Source of the DNA: Sapria himalayana
Taxonomy: Eukaryota > Streptophyta > Magnoliopsida > Malpighiales > Rafflesiaceae
Direction: 5' to 3'
Assembly: GCA_029783825.1 (NCBI GenBank)
Contig: JAREIK010003123.1
Coordinates: 696,052 to 760,051 of the forward strand
DNA length: 64,000 nucleotides
Positions 1 through 12,560 of the stretch are shown in pieces. Position 1 is the stretch's first letter. Every line of letters begins with the position of its first letter. Under the pieces are notes generated by a model. The model saw only the letters and a list, made by a program, of their open reading frames with translations, did not search any database and was not told the origin of the DNA. The position numbers and the translations under genes were made by a program.

Positions 1-2870
1 ATATATATATACATTTATATATTTATACATTTATATATTTATGCATTTATATTTATACTTTATATATTATTCATTTATAAATTTATACATTTATTTATTT
101 ATATATTATACATTTATTTATTTATATATTTATACATTTATTTATTTATATATTTATACATTTATATATTTATACATTTTTATATTTTACATTTTTATAT
201 TTATACATTTATATATTTATACATTTATATATTTTATACATTTATATATTTATACAATTTATATATTTATACATTTATATCTTTATACATTTATATATTT
301 ATACATTTATATATTTATACATTTATATATTTATACATTTATACATTTATACATTTAAACATTTATATATTTTACATATTTATATATTTATACATTTATA
401 TATTATACATTTATATATTTATGGCATTTATATATTTATAATTTATAATATTTATGCATTGTATTATTATGCTTTATATATTTATGCATTTATATCTATA
501 CATTTATATATTTATGCATTTATATATTTATGGATTTAGTATATTTATGCATTTATAAATTATGCATTTATATATTATGCATTTATATATTTATGCATTT
601 ATATATTTAATGCAATTATATATTTATGCAATTATATATTTATGCAATTATATGATTTAAACACTTATATATTATGCATTTATATATTTATACATTTATA
701 AATTTATGCATTTATATATTTATGATTTTTATATTTATTAATTTATATATCTATGCATTTATATATTTATATATTTATATTTATGCATTTATATATTTAT
801 GCATTTATATATTTATGCATTTATATATTTATGCATTTATATATTTATGTATTTATACATTTATGCATTTTTATATTTATACATTTATATATTTATATAT
901 TTATGTATTTATATATATATATATACATTTATATATTTATACATTTATATATTTATGCATTTATATATTTATACATTTATATATCTATGCATTTATATAT
1001 TTCTACATTTATATATTTATGCATTTATATATTTATACATTATATATTTATGCATTTATATATTTATACATTTATATATTTATGCATTTATATATTTATA
1101 CATTTATATATTTATGCATTTATCTATTTATACATTTATATATTTATACATTTATTTATATATTTATATTATATTTATACATTTATATATTTATACATTT
1201 TATATTTATACATTTATATATTATACATTTATATATTTATACATTTATATATTTTACATTTATATATTTATACATTTATATATTTATACATTTATATATT
1301 TTAGCAATTATATATTTATACATTTATATATTTATACATTTATATATTTATACATTTATACATTTATACATTAAACATTTATATATTTAAACATTTATAT
1401 ATTTATACATGTATATATTTATACATTTATATATTTATACATTTATATATTTATGCATTTATATATTTATACATTTATATATTATTCATTTATATATTTA
1501 TGCATTTATATATATATATGCATTTATATATCTATACATTTATATATTTATGCATTTATATATTTATGCATTTATATATTTATGTATTTATACATTTATG
1601 CATTTTTCTATTTATACATTTATATATTTATGTATTTATACATATATATACATTTATATATTTATACATTTATATATTTATGCATTTATATATTTATACA
1701 TTTATATATTTATACATTTATATATTTATTCATTTATATATTTATACATTTATTTATTTATATATTTATATATTTATACATTTATATATTTATACATTTT
1801 TATATTTATACATTTTTATATTTATACATTTATACATTATATATTTATACATTTATATATTTATACATTTATATATTTATACATTTATATATTTGTACAT
1901 TTATATATTTATATATTTATATATTTATATATTTATACATTTATATATTATACATTTATATATTTATACATTTATATATTTATACATTTATATATTTATA
2001 CATTTATACATTTATACATTTAAACATTTATATATTTAAACATTTATATATTTATACATGTATATATTTATACATTTATATATTTATACATTTATATATT
2101 TATGCATTTATATATTTATACATTTATATATTTATGCATTTATATATTTATGCATTTATATATCTATACATTTATATATTATGCATTTATATATTTATGG
2201 ATTTATATATTTATGCATTTATAAATTATGCATTTATATATTTATGCATTTATATATTTATGCATTTATATATTTATGCAATTATATATTTATGCAATTA
2301 TATATTTATGCAATTATATATTTATGCAATTATATATTTATACACTTATATATTTATACACTTATATATTTATACAATTATATATTTATACACTTATATA
2401 TTTATACACTTATATATTTATACACTTATATATTTATAAATTTATATATTTATAAACTTATATATTTATACAATTATATATTTATACACTTATATATTTA
2501 TACATTTATATAATTATACAATTATATATTTATACACTTATATATTTATACATTTATACATTTATACTCTTATATATTTATACACTTATATATTTATACA
2601 CTTATATATTAATACATTTATATATTATCCATTTATATATGTATACATTTATATATTTATACATTATTTATACATTTATATAATTATACATTTAGATAAT
2701 TATACATTTATATATTTATACATTATATATTTATACATTTATATATTTATACATTATATATTTATACATTTATATATTTATACATTTATATTTTTATACA
2801 TTTATATATTTATAGATTTAAATATTTAAATATTTATACATTATATATTTATACATTTATATATTTATAT
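1..2870. repeat. AT-rich tandem array, 16 bp unit (segment A)
   Basis: Almost uninterrupted copies of a 16 bp dimer, CATTTATATATTTATA, built from two 8 bp halves. The halves differ mainly in C versus T at one position and in A versus G in TATACA/TATGCA. Patches of TATGCA (about 750-1120, 1450-1700, 2100-2330) and of TACACTTA/TGCAATTA (about 2280-2580) look like local spreads of variants. Single-base indels shift the phase without ending the periodicity. The array runs off the left edge of the window, so its true length is unknown. The long plus-strand open frames here follow from the repeat and are not genes. Confidence 0.95.
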
Positions 2871-3990
2871 ATTCATATATTCATATATTCATACTTTCAT
2901 ACTTTCATAAATTCATATATTTATTTCTTCATACATTCATACATTCATTCATTCATATATTAATATATTCATTTTTTAATACATTCATACATTCATACAT
3001 TCATATATTCATATATTCATATATTCATATATTCATATATTCATATATTAATATATTCATTCATTCATACATTCATGTATTCATATATTCATTTATTCAT
3101 ACATTAATACATTCATACATTCATATATTCATATATTCATACATTCATACATTCATATATTCATATATTCATACATTCATACATTCATATATTCATACAT
3201 TCATATATTCATATATTCATACATTCATACATTCATATATTCATAATTTCAAACATTCATACATTCATATATTCATATATTCATACATTCATACATTCAT
3301 ATATTCATGAATTCATATATTTATATATTCACATATTCATATATTCATACATTCATATATTCATATATTCATATATTTATACATTCATATATTCATGTAT
3401 TCATACATTCATATATTGATATATTCAGATATTCATACATTCATGTATTCATACATTAACATATTCATACATTAATATATTCATATATTCATACATTCAT
3501 ACATTCATACATTTATATATTCATATATTCATATATTCATGTATTCATATATTTATATATTCATACATTCATATATTTATATATTCAAACATTCATATAT
3601 TCATATATTCATTTATTCATATATTCATATATTCATACATTCATATATTCATATTTTCATATATTCATTTATTTTTGCATTTATACATTCATGTATTCAT
3701 ATATTCATGCATTCATGTATTCATTTATTCATGCATTCATACATTCATATATTCATATATTCATTCATTCATACATTCATATATTCATATATTAATATAT
3801 TCATACATTTATACATTCATTTATTCATATATTCATACATTCATGTATTCATACATTCATATATTCATACATTCATATTTTCATACATGCATATATTCAT
3901 TTATTCATACATTCATACATGCATATATTCATATATTCATATATTCATACATTCATATATTCATATATTCATATATTTATATATTCAGAT
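2871..3990. repeat. AT-rich tandem array, 8 bp TTCATAYA unit (segment B)
   Basis: The unit switches at about 2865-2900 from TTTATAYA to TTCATAYA, keeping the same 8 bp period. CATACATT and CATATATT units alternate in small blocks. Scattered variants include CATGTATT, CATTCATT and CATGCATT (the last near 3670-3730 and 3890-3930). This is a one-base change of the segment A unit that has spread through the array. Confidence 0.93.
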
Positions 3991-4620
3991 ATTCATATAT
4001 TCATATATTCATATATTCATATATTCATATATTCAGATATTCAGATATTCAGATATCAGATATTCAGACATTCAGATATTTAGATATTCAGATATTTAGA
4101 TATTCATATATTCAGATATTCAGATATTCAGATATTCAGATATTCATATATTCATATATTCAGATATTCAGATATTCAGATATTCAGATATTCAGATATT
4201 CAGAAATTCAGATATTCTTATATTCAGATATTCATATATTCATTTATTCATATATTCAGATATTCATATATTCAGATATTCATATATTCATATATTCATA
4301 TATTCAGTTATTCAGATATTCATTTATTCATGTATTCATATATTCATATATTCAGATATTCATATATTCATGTATTCATATATTCAGATATTCATATATT
4401 CATATATTCAGGTATTTATATATTCATATATTCATATATTCATATATTCAGGTATTCATATATTCATATATTCATCATATATTCATATATTCAAAAATTC
4501 AGATATTCATATATTCATATATTCATATATTCATATATTCATATATTTAGATATTCATATATTCAGATATTCATATATTCATATATTCATATATTTAGAT
4601 ATTCATATATTCAGATATTC
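3980..4620. repeat. 8 bp array with TTCAGATA variant (segment C)
   Basis: The 8 bp period continues, but many units read CAGATATT instead of CATATATT. They are almost uniform at about 4030-4215 and then mixed with CATATATT up to about 4620. A short deletion at about 4056 shifts the phase. The clustering suggests local homogenisation from one mutated unit. Confidence 0.93.
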
Positions 4621-4860
4621 ATATATTCATATATTCATATATTCATATATTCATATATTCATATATTCATATATTCATATATTCATATATTCATATATTC
4701 ATATATTCATATATTCATATATTCATATATTCATATATTCATATATTCATATATTCATATATATTCATATATTCATATATTCAATATTCATATATTCATA
4801 TATTCATATATTCATATATTCATATATTCATATATTCATATATTCATATATTCATATTAT
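4621..4860. repeat. Near-pure 8 bp CATATATT array (segment D)
   Basis: About 30 nearly identical copies of CATATATT, broken only by small phase slips near 4762 and 4782. It is the most uniform block of the whole array, which suggests the youngest amplification. Confidence 0.93.
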
Positions 4861-5218
4861 ATTCATATATTCATATATATTCATATCTTCATATATTCAT
4901 ATATATTCATATATTCATATATATTCATATATATTCATATATATTCATATATTCATATATATTCATATATTCATATATATTCATATATATTCATATATTC
5001 ATATATTCATATATTCATATATATTCATATATTCATATATTCATATATATTCATATATTCATATATATTCATATCATCATATATTCATATATATTCATAT
5101 ATTCATATATATTCATATATTCACATATAAATATATATTCATATATTTATATATTCATATATTCATATATATTCATATATTCATATATTTATATATTTAT
5201 ATATTTATATATTTAAAC
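4855..5218. repeat. 10 and 18 bp array, ATATATTCAT (segment E)
   Basis: The spacing between CAT motifs changes from a strict 8 bp to a mix of 8 and 10 bp (CATATATT and CATATATATT), giving 10 and 18 bp higher-order units. The array decays into plain TATATTTA at about 5115-5215 and then stops. Confidence 0.9.
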
Positions 5219-5504
5219 TAATAAATATAGATATGTATATTTATAAATATTCATATTTATTGTTGTGTGTGCGCGTGTGTATCTGTATATACCAATAAAT
5301 ATTTATATGTATTGGATTGTGTGGGTGTGTGTGTAAACACCCACACACACATATGTATATATAGGTTTATATAAATATAAAATGTATATTTACAAATATT
5401 TACAAATATTTATATTTATTAATTTGTGTGTGTGTGTGTGTGTGTGTTTATATTTATATGCGACCATATATATTTGTCTCATTAAATATATGTAACTATA
5501 TGTA
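5219..5504. repeat. TG/CA and TATG microsatellite cluster
   Basis: Short tracts of GTGTGT and CACACA (about 5262-5282, 5318-5352, 5426-5446) are embedded in TATATG-type AT-rich sequence. No gene signal was seen. The same compound style recurs at 17.5-17.74, 33.48-33.56 and 42.83-43.37 kb. Confidence 0.8.
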
Positions 5505-5895
5505 CTAAAATCATCGATAAATATAATGAAGTATTGATAACATTTTCTATCAATTTAACCTGTTGGCCCATAGACATCCCTATGTGTAAGTCTCAATAAG
5601 TCACTAGCCTTCTCACTATGTGCATTATAAGGAACTTGGTCATTTTGCATGGTAAACAAGATTCACGTGTTTCAAATAATTTTAAGTCAAAATAGTAGAG
5701 AAACTCATCTTGATGGAGCCTCAAGATGTATTTCTCATTTACATGACCCAAAGGACAATGTCTAAAGTAAATTGAATTTAAGTTATTGGATGTGAACCTT
5801 TCTGTATCAATGTTATAAATGAGCTTGGGATGTTCTATGTTAAGATTGTATAGATTATTTGGACAAATAAGCATTCCCATAAAACATATCTCCAA
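5505..5895 (-). pseudogene. Copia retrotransposon fragment: GAG-pre-integrase and integrase start
   Basis: The minus-strand translation is open for 100 residues and contains RHCPLGHVNEKYILRLH followed by ETRESCLPCKMTK. This is the His-His and Cys-Cys pattern of the GAG-pre-integrase domain of Copia polyproteins. After a short gap, positions 5577 down to 5508 read DVYGPTG, a stop, then YQYFIIFIDDFS, which is the start of the integrase core. The homology ends abruptly at about 5505 beside microsatellite sequence, and no protease, RT or LTR is attached. The ATG at 5895 is only the first Met of the open stretch, not a real start. In the full element these domains belong to the pol polyprotein that integrates the cDNA. 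Confidence 0.85.
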
Positions 5896-5959
5896 AATAG
5901 ATCAAGAAAATATTAATCTTAATAATAAAGTGAAATCAATTATATCTAAACAAGAAACA

Positions 5960-6560
5960 AAAATAATATTTTTGTTCAATGTATGCAAAAAAATAATTCT
6001 TTAATTATAATACAATTCTACTTGGAAAAGCTAAATCATAAACTTACAAAGATAATCTAATAACTCTAGCTCCTTACCCACTCGTAGATCCACTTTTCCA
6101 TTACCCAATGATATACTATTTCATAGACACTTCACTTTTGCACAAATATGAGATCCACATTCAGTAACTAATACTCATGAAGTAGCAAGTACATAATTGA
6201 TTTCTATAACCTATATACTGAAGTAATAGTCTTACTTCTCTTCTTCTTTTACTTCATTTCCTTTAAATATGACTTATTATTTATCTTCCAATGACCTTTT
6301 CCATTACATAAGAATTAAACTCTATCCTTGTGTGGCTTGATCTTTGTGGCTTTGGGCTTGGACTATTCCTTGTTTTTCTTTTCCTTATTTCATTTGGCAT
6401 TTCTTTTTATTTTCATGTTCTCTCTTTTCTAAACCATGTACATTGGATTTATATTTTGAATATTATTTTCAGGATTCTTTAACATTCCATGTAATTCAAT
6501 AATAAATATCTTCATATGTTGCATATTGTAGTACATAATCTAAATCAAAACATAAATTAA
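5960..6560. other. AT-rich stretch without recognisable content
   Basis: No coherent reading frame on either strand, no RNA gene and no clear repeat unit was seen. C/T-rich patches occur at about 6230-6430. Confidence 0.5.
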
Positions 6561-8090
6561 CAACAAATTAGACATATGAATAATAATTATAAAAATATAA
6601 ATAATCTAATTATAATAATTCTAAATCTAAGTCAAGATCTTACTAATATGTATTTTTGATCTTTTGAATTTTAGCTTATTTCTTTAAAGCTAGTCTTTAA
6701 ATAACAAGCAAATTGTTTCAAATTGATTTTTGTCTCATTCAAATAATATTTTTTATTGAATATTTTAGTTCAAATAAACTTATAAACATAAAGTTATGTT
6801 AGTTGAAGCATAGTATAATTTATTGATATATTTTAAATTTATGACACAAAATTAATAAAACATTAAATATTTGATATATATTTACTAAAAATATAATTAG
6901 AGCATGTACAAAATTTTAATCTTTTAAATTTTAACTCATTTTTTAAAATTATAGCCTTTGGGTAATGAATAATTTTTATCTAGTCATTTTATTACTTTCA
7001 GATTAAATTCTATATTAGTTTAGTTAAAATAAATGTATAAATAATATGATATATTAGTTTAAGTATATGCTAATTTATTTATGCATATTATATTAATGAC
7101 TACATAATAAATTAATAAAATATGAAATATAAGATAAATAATTATTAAATTATATTTTGAATATTTAAAATTATTCAAATTCTAATTTATTAGCTTAATA
7201 ATAGCAATTTTTATCTTTTAATTTTTAGCTCATTTCAATTAAGTCATTGCATTTGGATATTGAACTAATTTTGTGAAATCACTTTTGTGTTATTGAAATT
7301 ATCTTTTATACATAACAATTTTGAAAAATAAAATCACAAACAATATACTATGTTAGTTTAAGGATACCATAATTCATTGATTATTATTATATTTTTGAAA
7401 AAAATAAAATTTTAAATATTACATATATATTTATTAAAAATATAATTAGAATACATAAAATAATTTAAAAATTATTTAAAAAAAGATACAAAGAAAGAAT
7501 TTTATTTTCTATATTTCATCTCATTTCTTAAGGTCATAACATTCGGAAAGATAGTAATTTTTAAAAATTATTTTTTAGTTGAATTATGTATTGGGGTGCT
7601 CCATTAGAATATATTTTAAAATATGAAACTTATATATTAATATTTGAAAAAAACACACCAAACTATAAATAAATTAATTATTAGGGCATTCTAATTCATA
7701 AGCCTTAAATTACCCACTCCCCTCGCCCCCGTCCTTCCCCTTGCCCCTCACCCCCATCCTCGCCCTTTCCCATTTTTCCTCTCCCCTCTCCCCTCTCCAC
7801 GAGCTCCACCATCGTGGAGCTCCAGTGAGCTACACGATGGTGGAGCTCGTGGAGAGGGGCGAGGGTGGTTTAGGAATTATGAATTTGAGTGCCTTGATTT
7901 TTAATTTATTTATAATTTGGTCCATTTTTTTTCAATTGTTAAAAGATCAGTTTCATATTTTTAAATATTTCTGAAGAAGTATCCCAAAACATAATTCCCC
8001 CATTATTTTTTGTCAATCTCAAATTCATATTTATATTCAATATTTTAATTAAGATAAACTTAAGATGATTCATTCAACGTTCTGGGAAGA
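6560..8090. repeat. Degenerate ~285 bp tandem repeat, about four units
   Basis: A landmark of the type TCTTTTAATTTTAGCTCATTT, then a TCATAGCATTTGG-like stretch, recurs near 6658, 6920, 7216 and 7504. It is followed each time by a similar order of motifs (TTAGTT..AAATAAAC, TATGTTAGTTTAAG, ATATATATTTATTAAAAATATAATTAGA). Spacing is about 262, 296 and 288 bp. The fourth unit stops at 7576, where a MITE is inserted, and resumes at 8002 with ATTATTTTTTGTCAATCTC and TTAATTAAGATAAACTTA. Copies are clearly diverged, so this is an old array. Part of a related unit may flank the foldback element at 15.1/16.5 kb. Confidence 0.65.
7577..8001. mobile_element. Mutator-like MITE with long TIRs
   Basis: The left end AGTTGAATTATGTATTGGGG and the right end CCCAAAACATAATTCCCCC (read inverted, GGGGGAATTATGTTTTGGG) head inverted repeats of about 200 bp. 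The arms pair almost to the centre, where GAGCTCCACCATCGTGGAGCTC forms its own hairpin (about 7800-7850). The same 10 bp, ATTATTTTTT, lies at 7567-7576 and 8002-8011 and is the probable target duplication; Mutator-like elements make 8-11 bp duplications. There is no coding capacity. A 77-residue frame inside it is a by-product. It interrupts the ~285 bp tandem repeat. Confidence 0.8.
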
Positions 8091-9044
8091 TGAAAGATAT
8101 TTGACATGAGTATGGTACCTACAAAGCTGAAAGTATTAAAAATATTTATTACCATGATATTTTTTGTCCTTATGATATTAGAGGTTGAAAAATAAAAATT
8201 TATACTCGAAGTAGTCGAGAATGCTAGTTAGTGTATTACCGAATTAAAAGGAGTAGATATATGAATGAGCCATGAATAAAATAAATTTTGATTCGATGAT
8301 TATATATCAAAGGGATAACTATGAGGGCACCATTTTTGGTAGTGACAGTCCAATGATGATTATCACCTTGTGTGCCAAGGGAGCATCGAGGTATTTCAAT
8401 ATCAATCTACCATTCATCAAATATTCTAGAATAATGTTATTCAACTACTAAAAAAATCGTATCATATATAAGGAAGTGTGCCAATCATAGAGTCTAAGTT
8501 TCATTTTGAAATTAAAGTTTATCTACCAAACTTAAATAGTAGTTAGTTCATTTTTGATTAATCAAATTACTTATATAATTCTTATGTGATTGATATCTAG
8601 ACTTACATATAACTTTACTATTTGTATGACCCATAGACTTTAAAACTCCATTGGATTACAATTATTATCCAACAAGCTTTTAAGATAATGTCAGAAATGA
8701 TCAGTTTTAATAACAAAGTCATAATAAGTTTTTTGCAATGTTACTAAGGATTATTTAGTTTAATTATTTGACTTGGCTTGATGTAATTATTCTTACAAAA
8801 GGATAGTTTTATTTATCGTTGTTTGGATAACAATTATTGCTTAATGTTTTTATTGTATTTGTATTTTTATCTTGTTTGTTTTGTAGCCACTAAACATTGA
8901 TGTGCCAAAGATCTAGGAATGTGTTAACACATCTAGACCTAAACATTGAGAGAATAAGTAGGACAAATTAAGATAGAGGCCTAAAAGAAAAAATATAGAA
9001 GGAAATGATAGTAATTGAGACCACCAAGACGGTGACAAATAAGC
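8091..9044. repeat. AT-rich stretch with a reversed dispersed-repeat fragment
   Basis: Around 8100-8230 the order GAGTATGGTACCTAC, AAGCTGAAAGTAT, ATATTTATTACCATGATAT resembles 19.67-19.77 kb and the reverse of 21.26-21.42 and 49.6-49.8 kb. Around 8550-8780 it resembles 20.12-20.34 kb. These look like old pieces of one unclassified repeat family. No gene was seen. Confidence 0.45.
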
Positions 9045-12000
9045 TATCCAATAGGTTTTTTCTCATTGAATCTTAGGAGATTATTGATTCCCAATAATGA
9101 TTAGAAGATATGGTGGTGGTTGATTGTTTCGTAGAATGCCATGAAATGACTGTATCACCACATATGAATAAATAGCTCATTTTTGATCAAGCATTATAAG
9201 GGTTAGACATATATCACACATCTTCATAACCATTTAATTCTGCTTTGGGTATATTGGGATAAAATAAGCTCATATCCATCATACCTCGAAGATACCTCAC
9301 TATATGTTTAACTTCATTCCAATGTCTTCTTGTTGGATAAAAACTATATCTTGCTAACAAATTTACAGAAATTGATATATCAAGTCGTGTATGACTTGCA
9401 AGATACATTACTGCTCCAATAGCACTAAGAAATAGTACTTCAGGACCAAGAAGCTCTTCATTATCCATTCGAGGCCGAAAAGGATCTTTATTCATATCTA
9501 ATGACCTTATAACCATTGGAGTGATCAATGGATGGGCATTATCCATATAAAATCATTTCAACACCTTTGATATATAAGCTGATTAATAAATAAAAATTTC
9601 ATTTTCTAAGTGTTCAATCTGCAAACCAAGGTAAAATTTTATTTTTCTGAGATTTTTCATTTCAACTTTTTTCTTTAAGTTGCCTACTGCTTCTGAAAGC
9701 TCATTAGTAGTTTCAATAATATTCAGGTCATCAACATAAACTATAAGTATAATGAACTCAGATCCAGATCTCTTAATAAATACACATGGACAAAGGGGAT
9801 CATTATTATACATTTTTCACAATAAATATTCACTAAGATGATTATATCACATGTGTCCAGATTGTTTCAACCCATATAGAGATCTACATAATTTATCAAG
9901 TAAGGTTCTCAAGGACTTGAATTATGTGTTGCAGCCAATTTTAATCCTTCTGGGATTTTCATATAATTGTCACTGTCAAGTGGTCCATATAAATAAACCG
10001 TAACTATATCCATTAAATACATACCAAGTTTTTCATATATTTCTAGGCACATTAAATATTGAAAAGTAGTTGTATCCACTACAGGGGAATACGTATCTTC
10101 ATAATCAATGCCAAGTCTTTGAAAGAATCATTGTGCAACTAATTTTTCCTTATATTTGACAAGTTTATTTGTCATGTCTCATTTTCATACAAATACCCAT
10201 TTATATCCTACAAGTTCGACACCAATAGGTGTACGTACAATAGGGCCAAAAAATTCGTATTTTGAAAAAGAATTCAATTTTACTTCAATTACATCTTTCT
10301 ATTTTGGTCAATCATCTCTCCGCCTACATTTTTTGATAGACTTTGGCTCAAGGTCCGTATTGTCTATAACAAAGTTTAGTGCCACATTATAGGAAAATAT
10401 ATCATCAATGTCGATTTTATTATGATTCCATCTTTGCCTAGTTGTGACATAGTTTATCGAGATCTCTTGATTGTCACAGTTTCATGTACCTGAATTTCTT
10501 CTGGAATTACAACTGGGGACTCTTCTAAAGACAATAATTCTTCAACTTGATCCTTAGTTCCTTTTCTTTTCTGAATATTTCTATCTTTGGAACCAACTGG
10601 TTGACCACGTTTCACTGATGCTTTAGGTTCATTAGCAACAAACTATCCTATAAGGACATCAATTCTAACTAGAGCATTAGCAGCTGGTATGTAAGATGTA
10701 ATTACTCTCTTCGTATTAGTAAATGCGTCTGGCAATTGATTTGCTAAATTTTATAAATGAATAATCTTTTAAACTTCTAGTTCACATTTCTTTGTGCGAG
10801 AGTCAAGATGAGACAAAGACAATTGATTCTAACTAATAGCCTTTTCCAACTATTTATTTTCTTTCTTTAAAGTTGGAAAATTTGATTCATTAAAATGGAA
10901 ATCAAAAAAATGAGCCATAAATAAATCTCTATTTGATGGCTCTAAATATTTGATTATCGATTGAGATTCATATTCAACGTGTATTCCCAATCTTTTTTGG
11001 GGATTCATATTAGTGCAATGTGGTGGAGTTATCTAAACATATAATGCACACCCAAAAATTTTTAGATCGAAAGTATTTGGTTATCGATTAAAAACTAATT
11101 GTAATGGAGAGAACTCGTGATAATTTGTTGGTCTAATATGAATCAGTGCTACTGCATACAAAATATCATGACCCTAAGTAGAAGCTGGGAGCTTTGTCCT
11201 CGTTAGTGATAGCCTTGAAATCAATTGAAGGCATTAAATAAATGATTCTGCAATACCATTTTGTGTATGAACATATGTTATAAGATGTTCAACATTTATT
11301 CCAATAGACATACAATAATCATTAAAAGCTTGGAAAGTAAATTCTCCAACATTAATCAAGATGAATTAACTTAATTAGATAATCTGGAAAATAAGTCCGT
11401 AATCAAATTATTTGAGAAAGTAATATAGCAAATGCTTGGTTACACATTGATAATAAATAGACATGTGGCTATCTCGTTGAAGCATCAATCAGAATCATAA
11501 AATATTGAAATAGTTCACATGGTGGATGAATAGACCCGCAAGCATCACCTTGTATACAATGCAAAAATGCAAGGAGTTTTGTCCTTATCTTTGTTGGTGA
11601 TGACCTTATAATTAACTTTTCTTGAGAACCAGCAACATATGAAAATTCATTGTACATAAAAATCTTTTGATTTTTCAGTGAATGTCCACTTAAATTTTTT
11701 ATGATTCCCGCATCAATTTAGACCCAAGATGTCCCAATTAGTCATGCCAAATAATAAAATTATTTTCATTAGTAAACTTCTAGTTTACTATGACATGTGA
11801 CTCAATTGTGCTTATGTTTGTGTAGTACAAACTAGAGAAAAAAGTTGGTAATTTTTCTAATATATTTTACTTAAATGAGACAACATTGATAATATATAAA
11901 TACTCAGTGTTGTCTTCATTCATAGTCTTGATATGATACTCATTTCATCAAATATCTTTAAAAATCAATAAATTCTTTTGAGACTTTGTAGAATATAATG

Positions 12001-12240
12001 CATCATCAATATAATTTTTTTGTTCTTCTGGGTAATAATATATTAGCTCTTCTGGAGCCCTCAATCAATTTTGCACTACCCGATATTATATTCACATATG
12101 ATCCTTGCATTATTAAAAAGGAAAAAAATTATTTATTCTTATGTATAGTATGCATTGATGTACTATCTACGAGATACATATCATTGTCACCGATTGAGGA
12201 TCTCACCAGATGAGTTTCTATATTCTTCAATATATCTCTT
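9045..12240 (-). pseudogene. Copia-1: decayed Copia pol, gag missing
   Basis: Reading the minus strand from high to low coordinates, the Copia order is clear. Protease-like sequence runs 12220-11940 (VDSTSMHTI, ISGSAKLIEGS). GAG-pre-integrase lies at 11765-11640 (IWHD-LGHLGS). The integrase starts near 11560 (IHPPCELFQYFMILIDAST) and its C-terminal part lies at 11080-10700. The reverse transcriptase spans about 10400-9583, with SLYGLKQSGHMWY and the active-site motif YVDDLNII at about 9740. RT-end and RNase H sequence runs 9546-9045 (LLARYSFYPTRRHW, ISWHSTKQ). Stops and frameshifts break every domain. Only about 50 bp separate protease from the PBS/LTR-like sequence at 12240-12270, so gag has been lost. 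The element stops at about 9045 with no 3' LTR found. Confidence 0.88.
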
Positions 12241-12254
12241 GAAAATCCAATAGA

Positions 12255-12560
12255 GCTTCATGCTGATAACCTATTATAAATAGAAGGACAAGGGAGCAAG
12301 AGATATAGAAGAAACATGTGAGAGATTTATTATTCATTCAAGTATCTTCTGACTCATATAAAGGCTTCCTATTTATAGGATTTAATACATGAATACATTA
12401 ATGTGTATATAAATACATCAATACACAAATAAATGTACCAATGAATACATATTAATCCTTACCAATTAATACACATTAATCTATGAATAATAAGAGTCAC
12501 AAGAATATCAGTAGTCAAGAGATTAATGGAGAGTTTATGAATATCCATAATATTGTGCAT
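12255..12560 (-). mobile_element. Probable 5' LTR of Copia-1
   Basis: On the minus strand this stretch begins TGCACAATATTATGGATATT and ends near GTCCTTCTATTTATAATAGG, followed by TTATCAGCATGAAG at the expected primer-binding position. It contains TATAAATAGGAAGCC (minus), a plausible promoter-type A/T box. Both ends are approximate because no second LTR is available for comparison. Confidence 0.55.

Noticed and set aside
41..5221. Long open frames (105 to 328 codons) rich in Tyr, Ile, Phe, Leu, His and Ser
   Set aside because: They are direct translations of the 8/16 bp repeat, open in all three plus frames, with no start context, splice signals or family resemblance.
7741..7974. 77-codon open frame
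   Set aside because: It lies inside the inverted repeats of a Mutator-like MITE.
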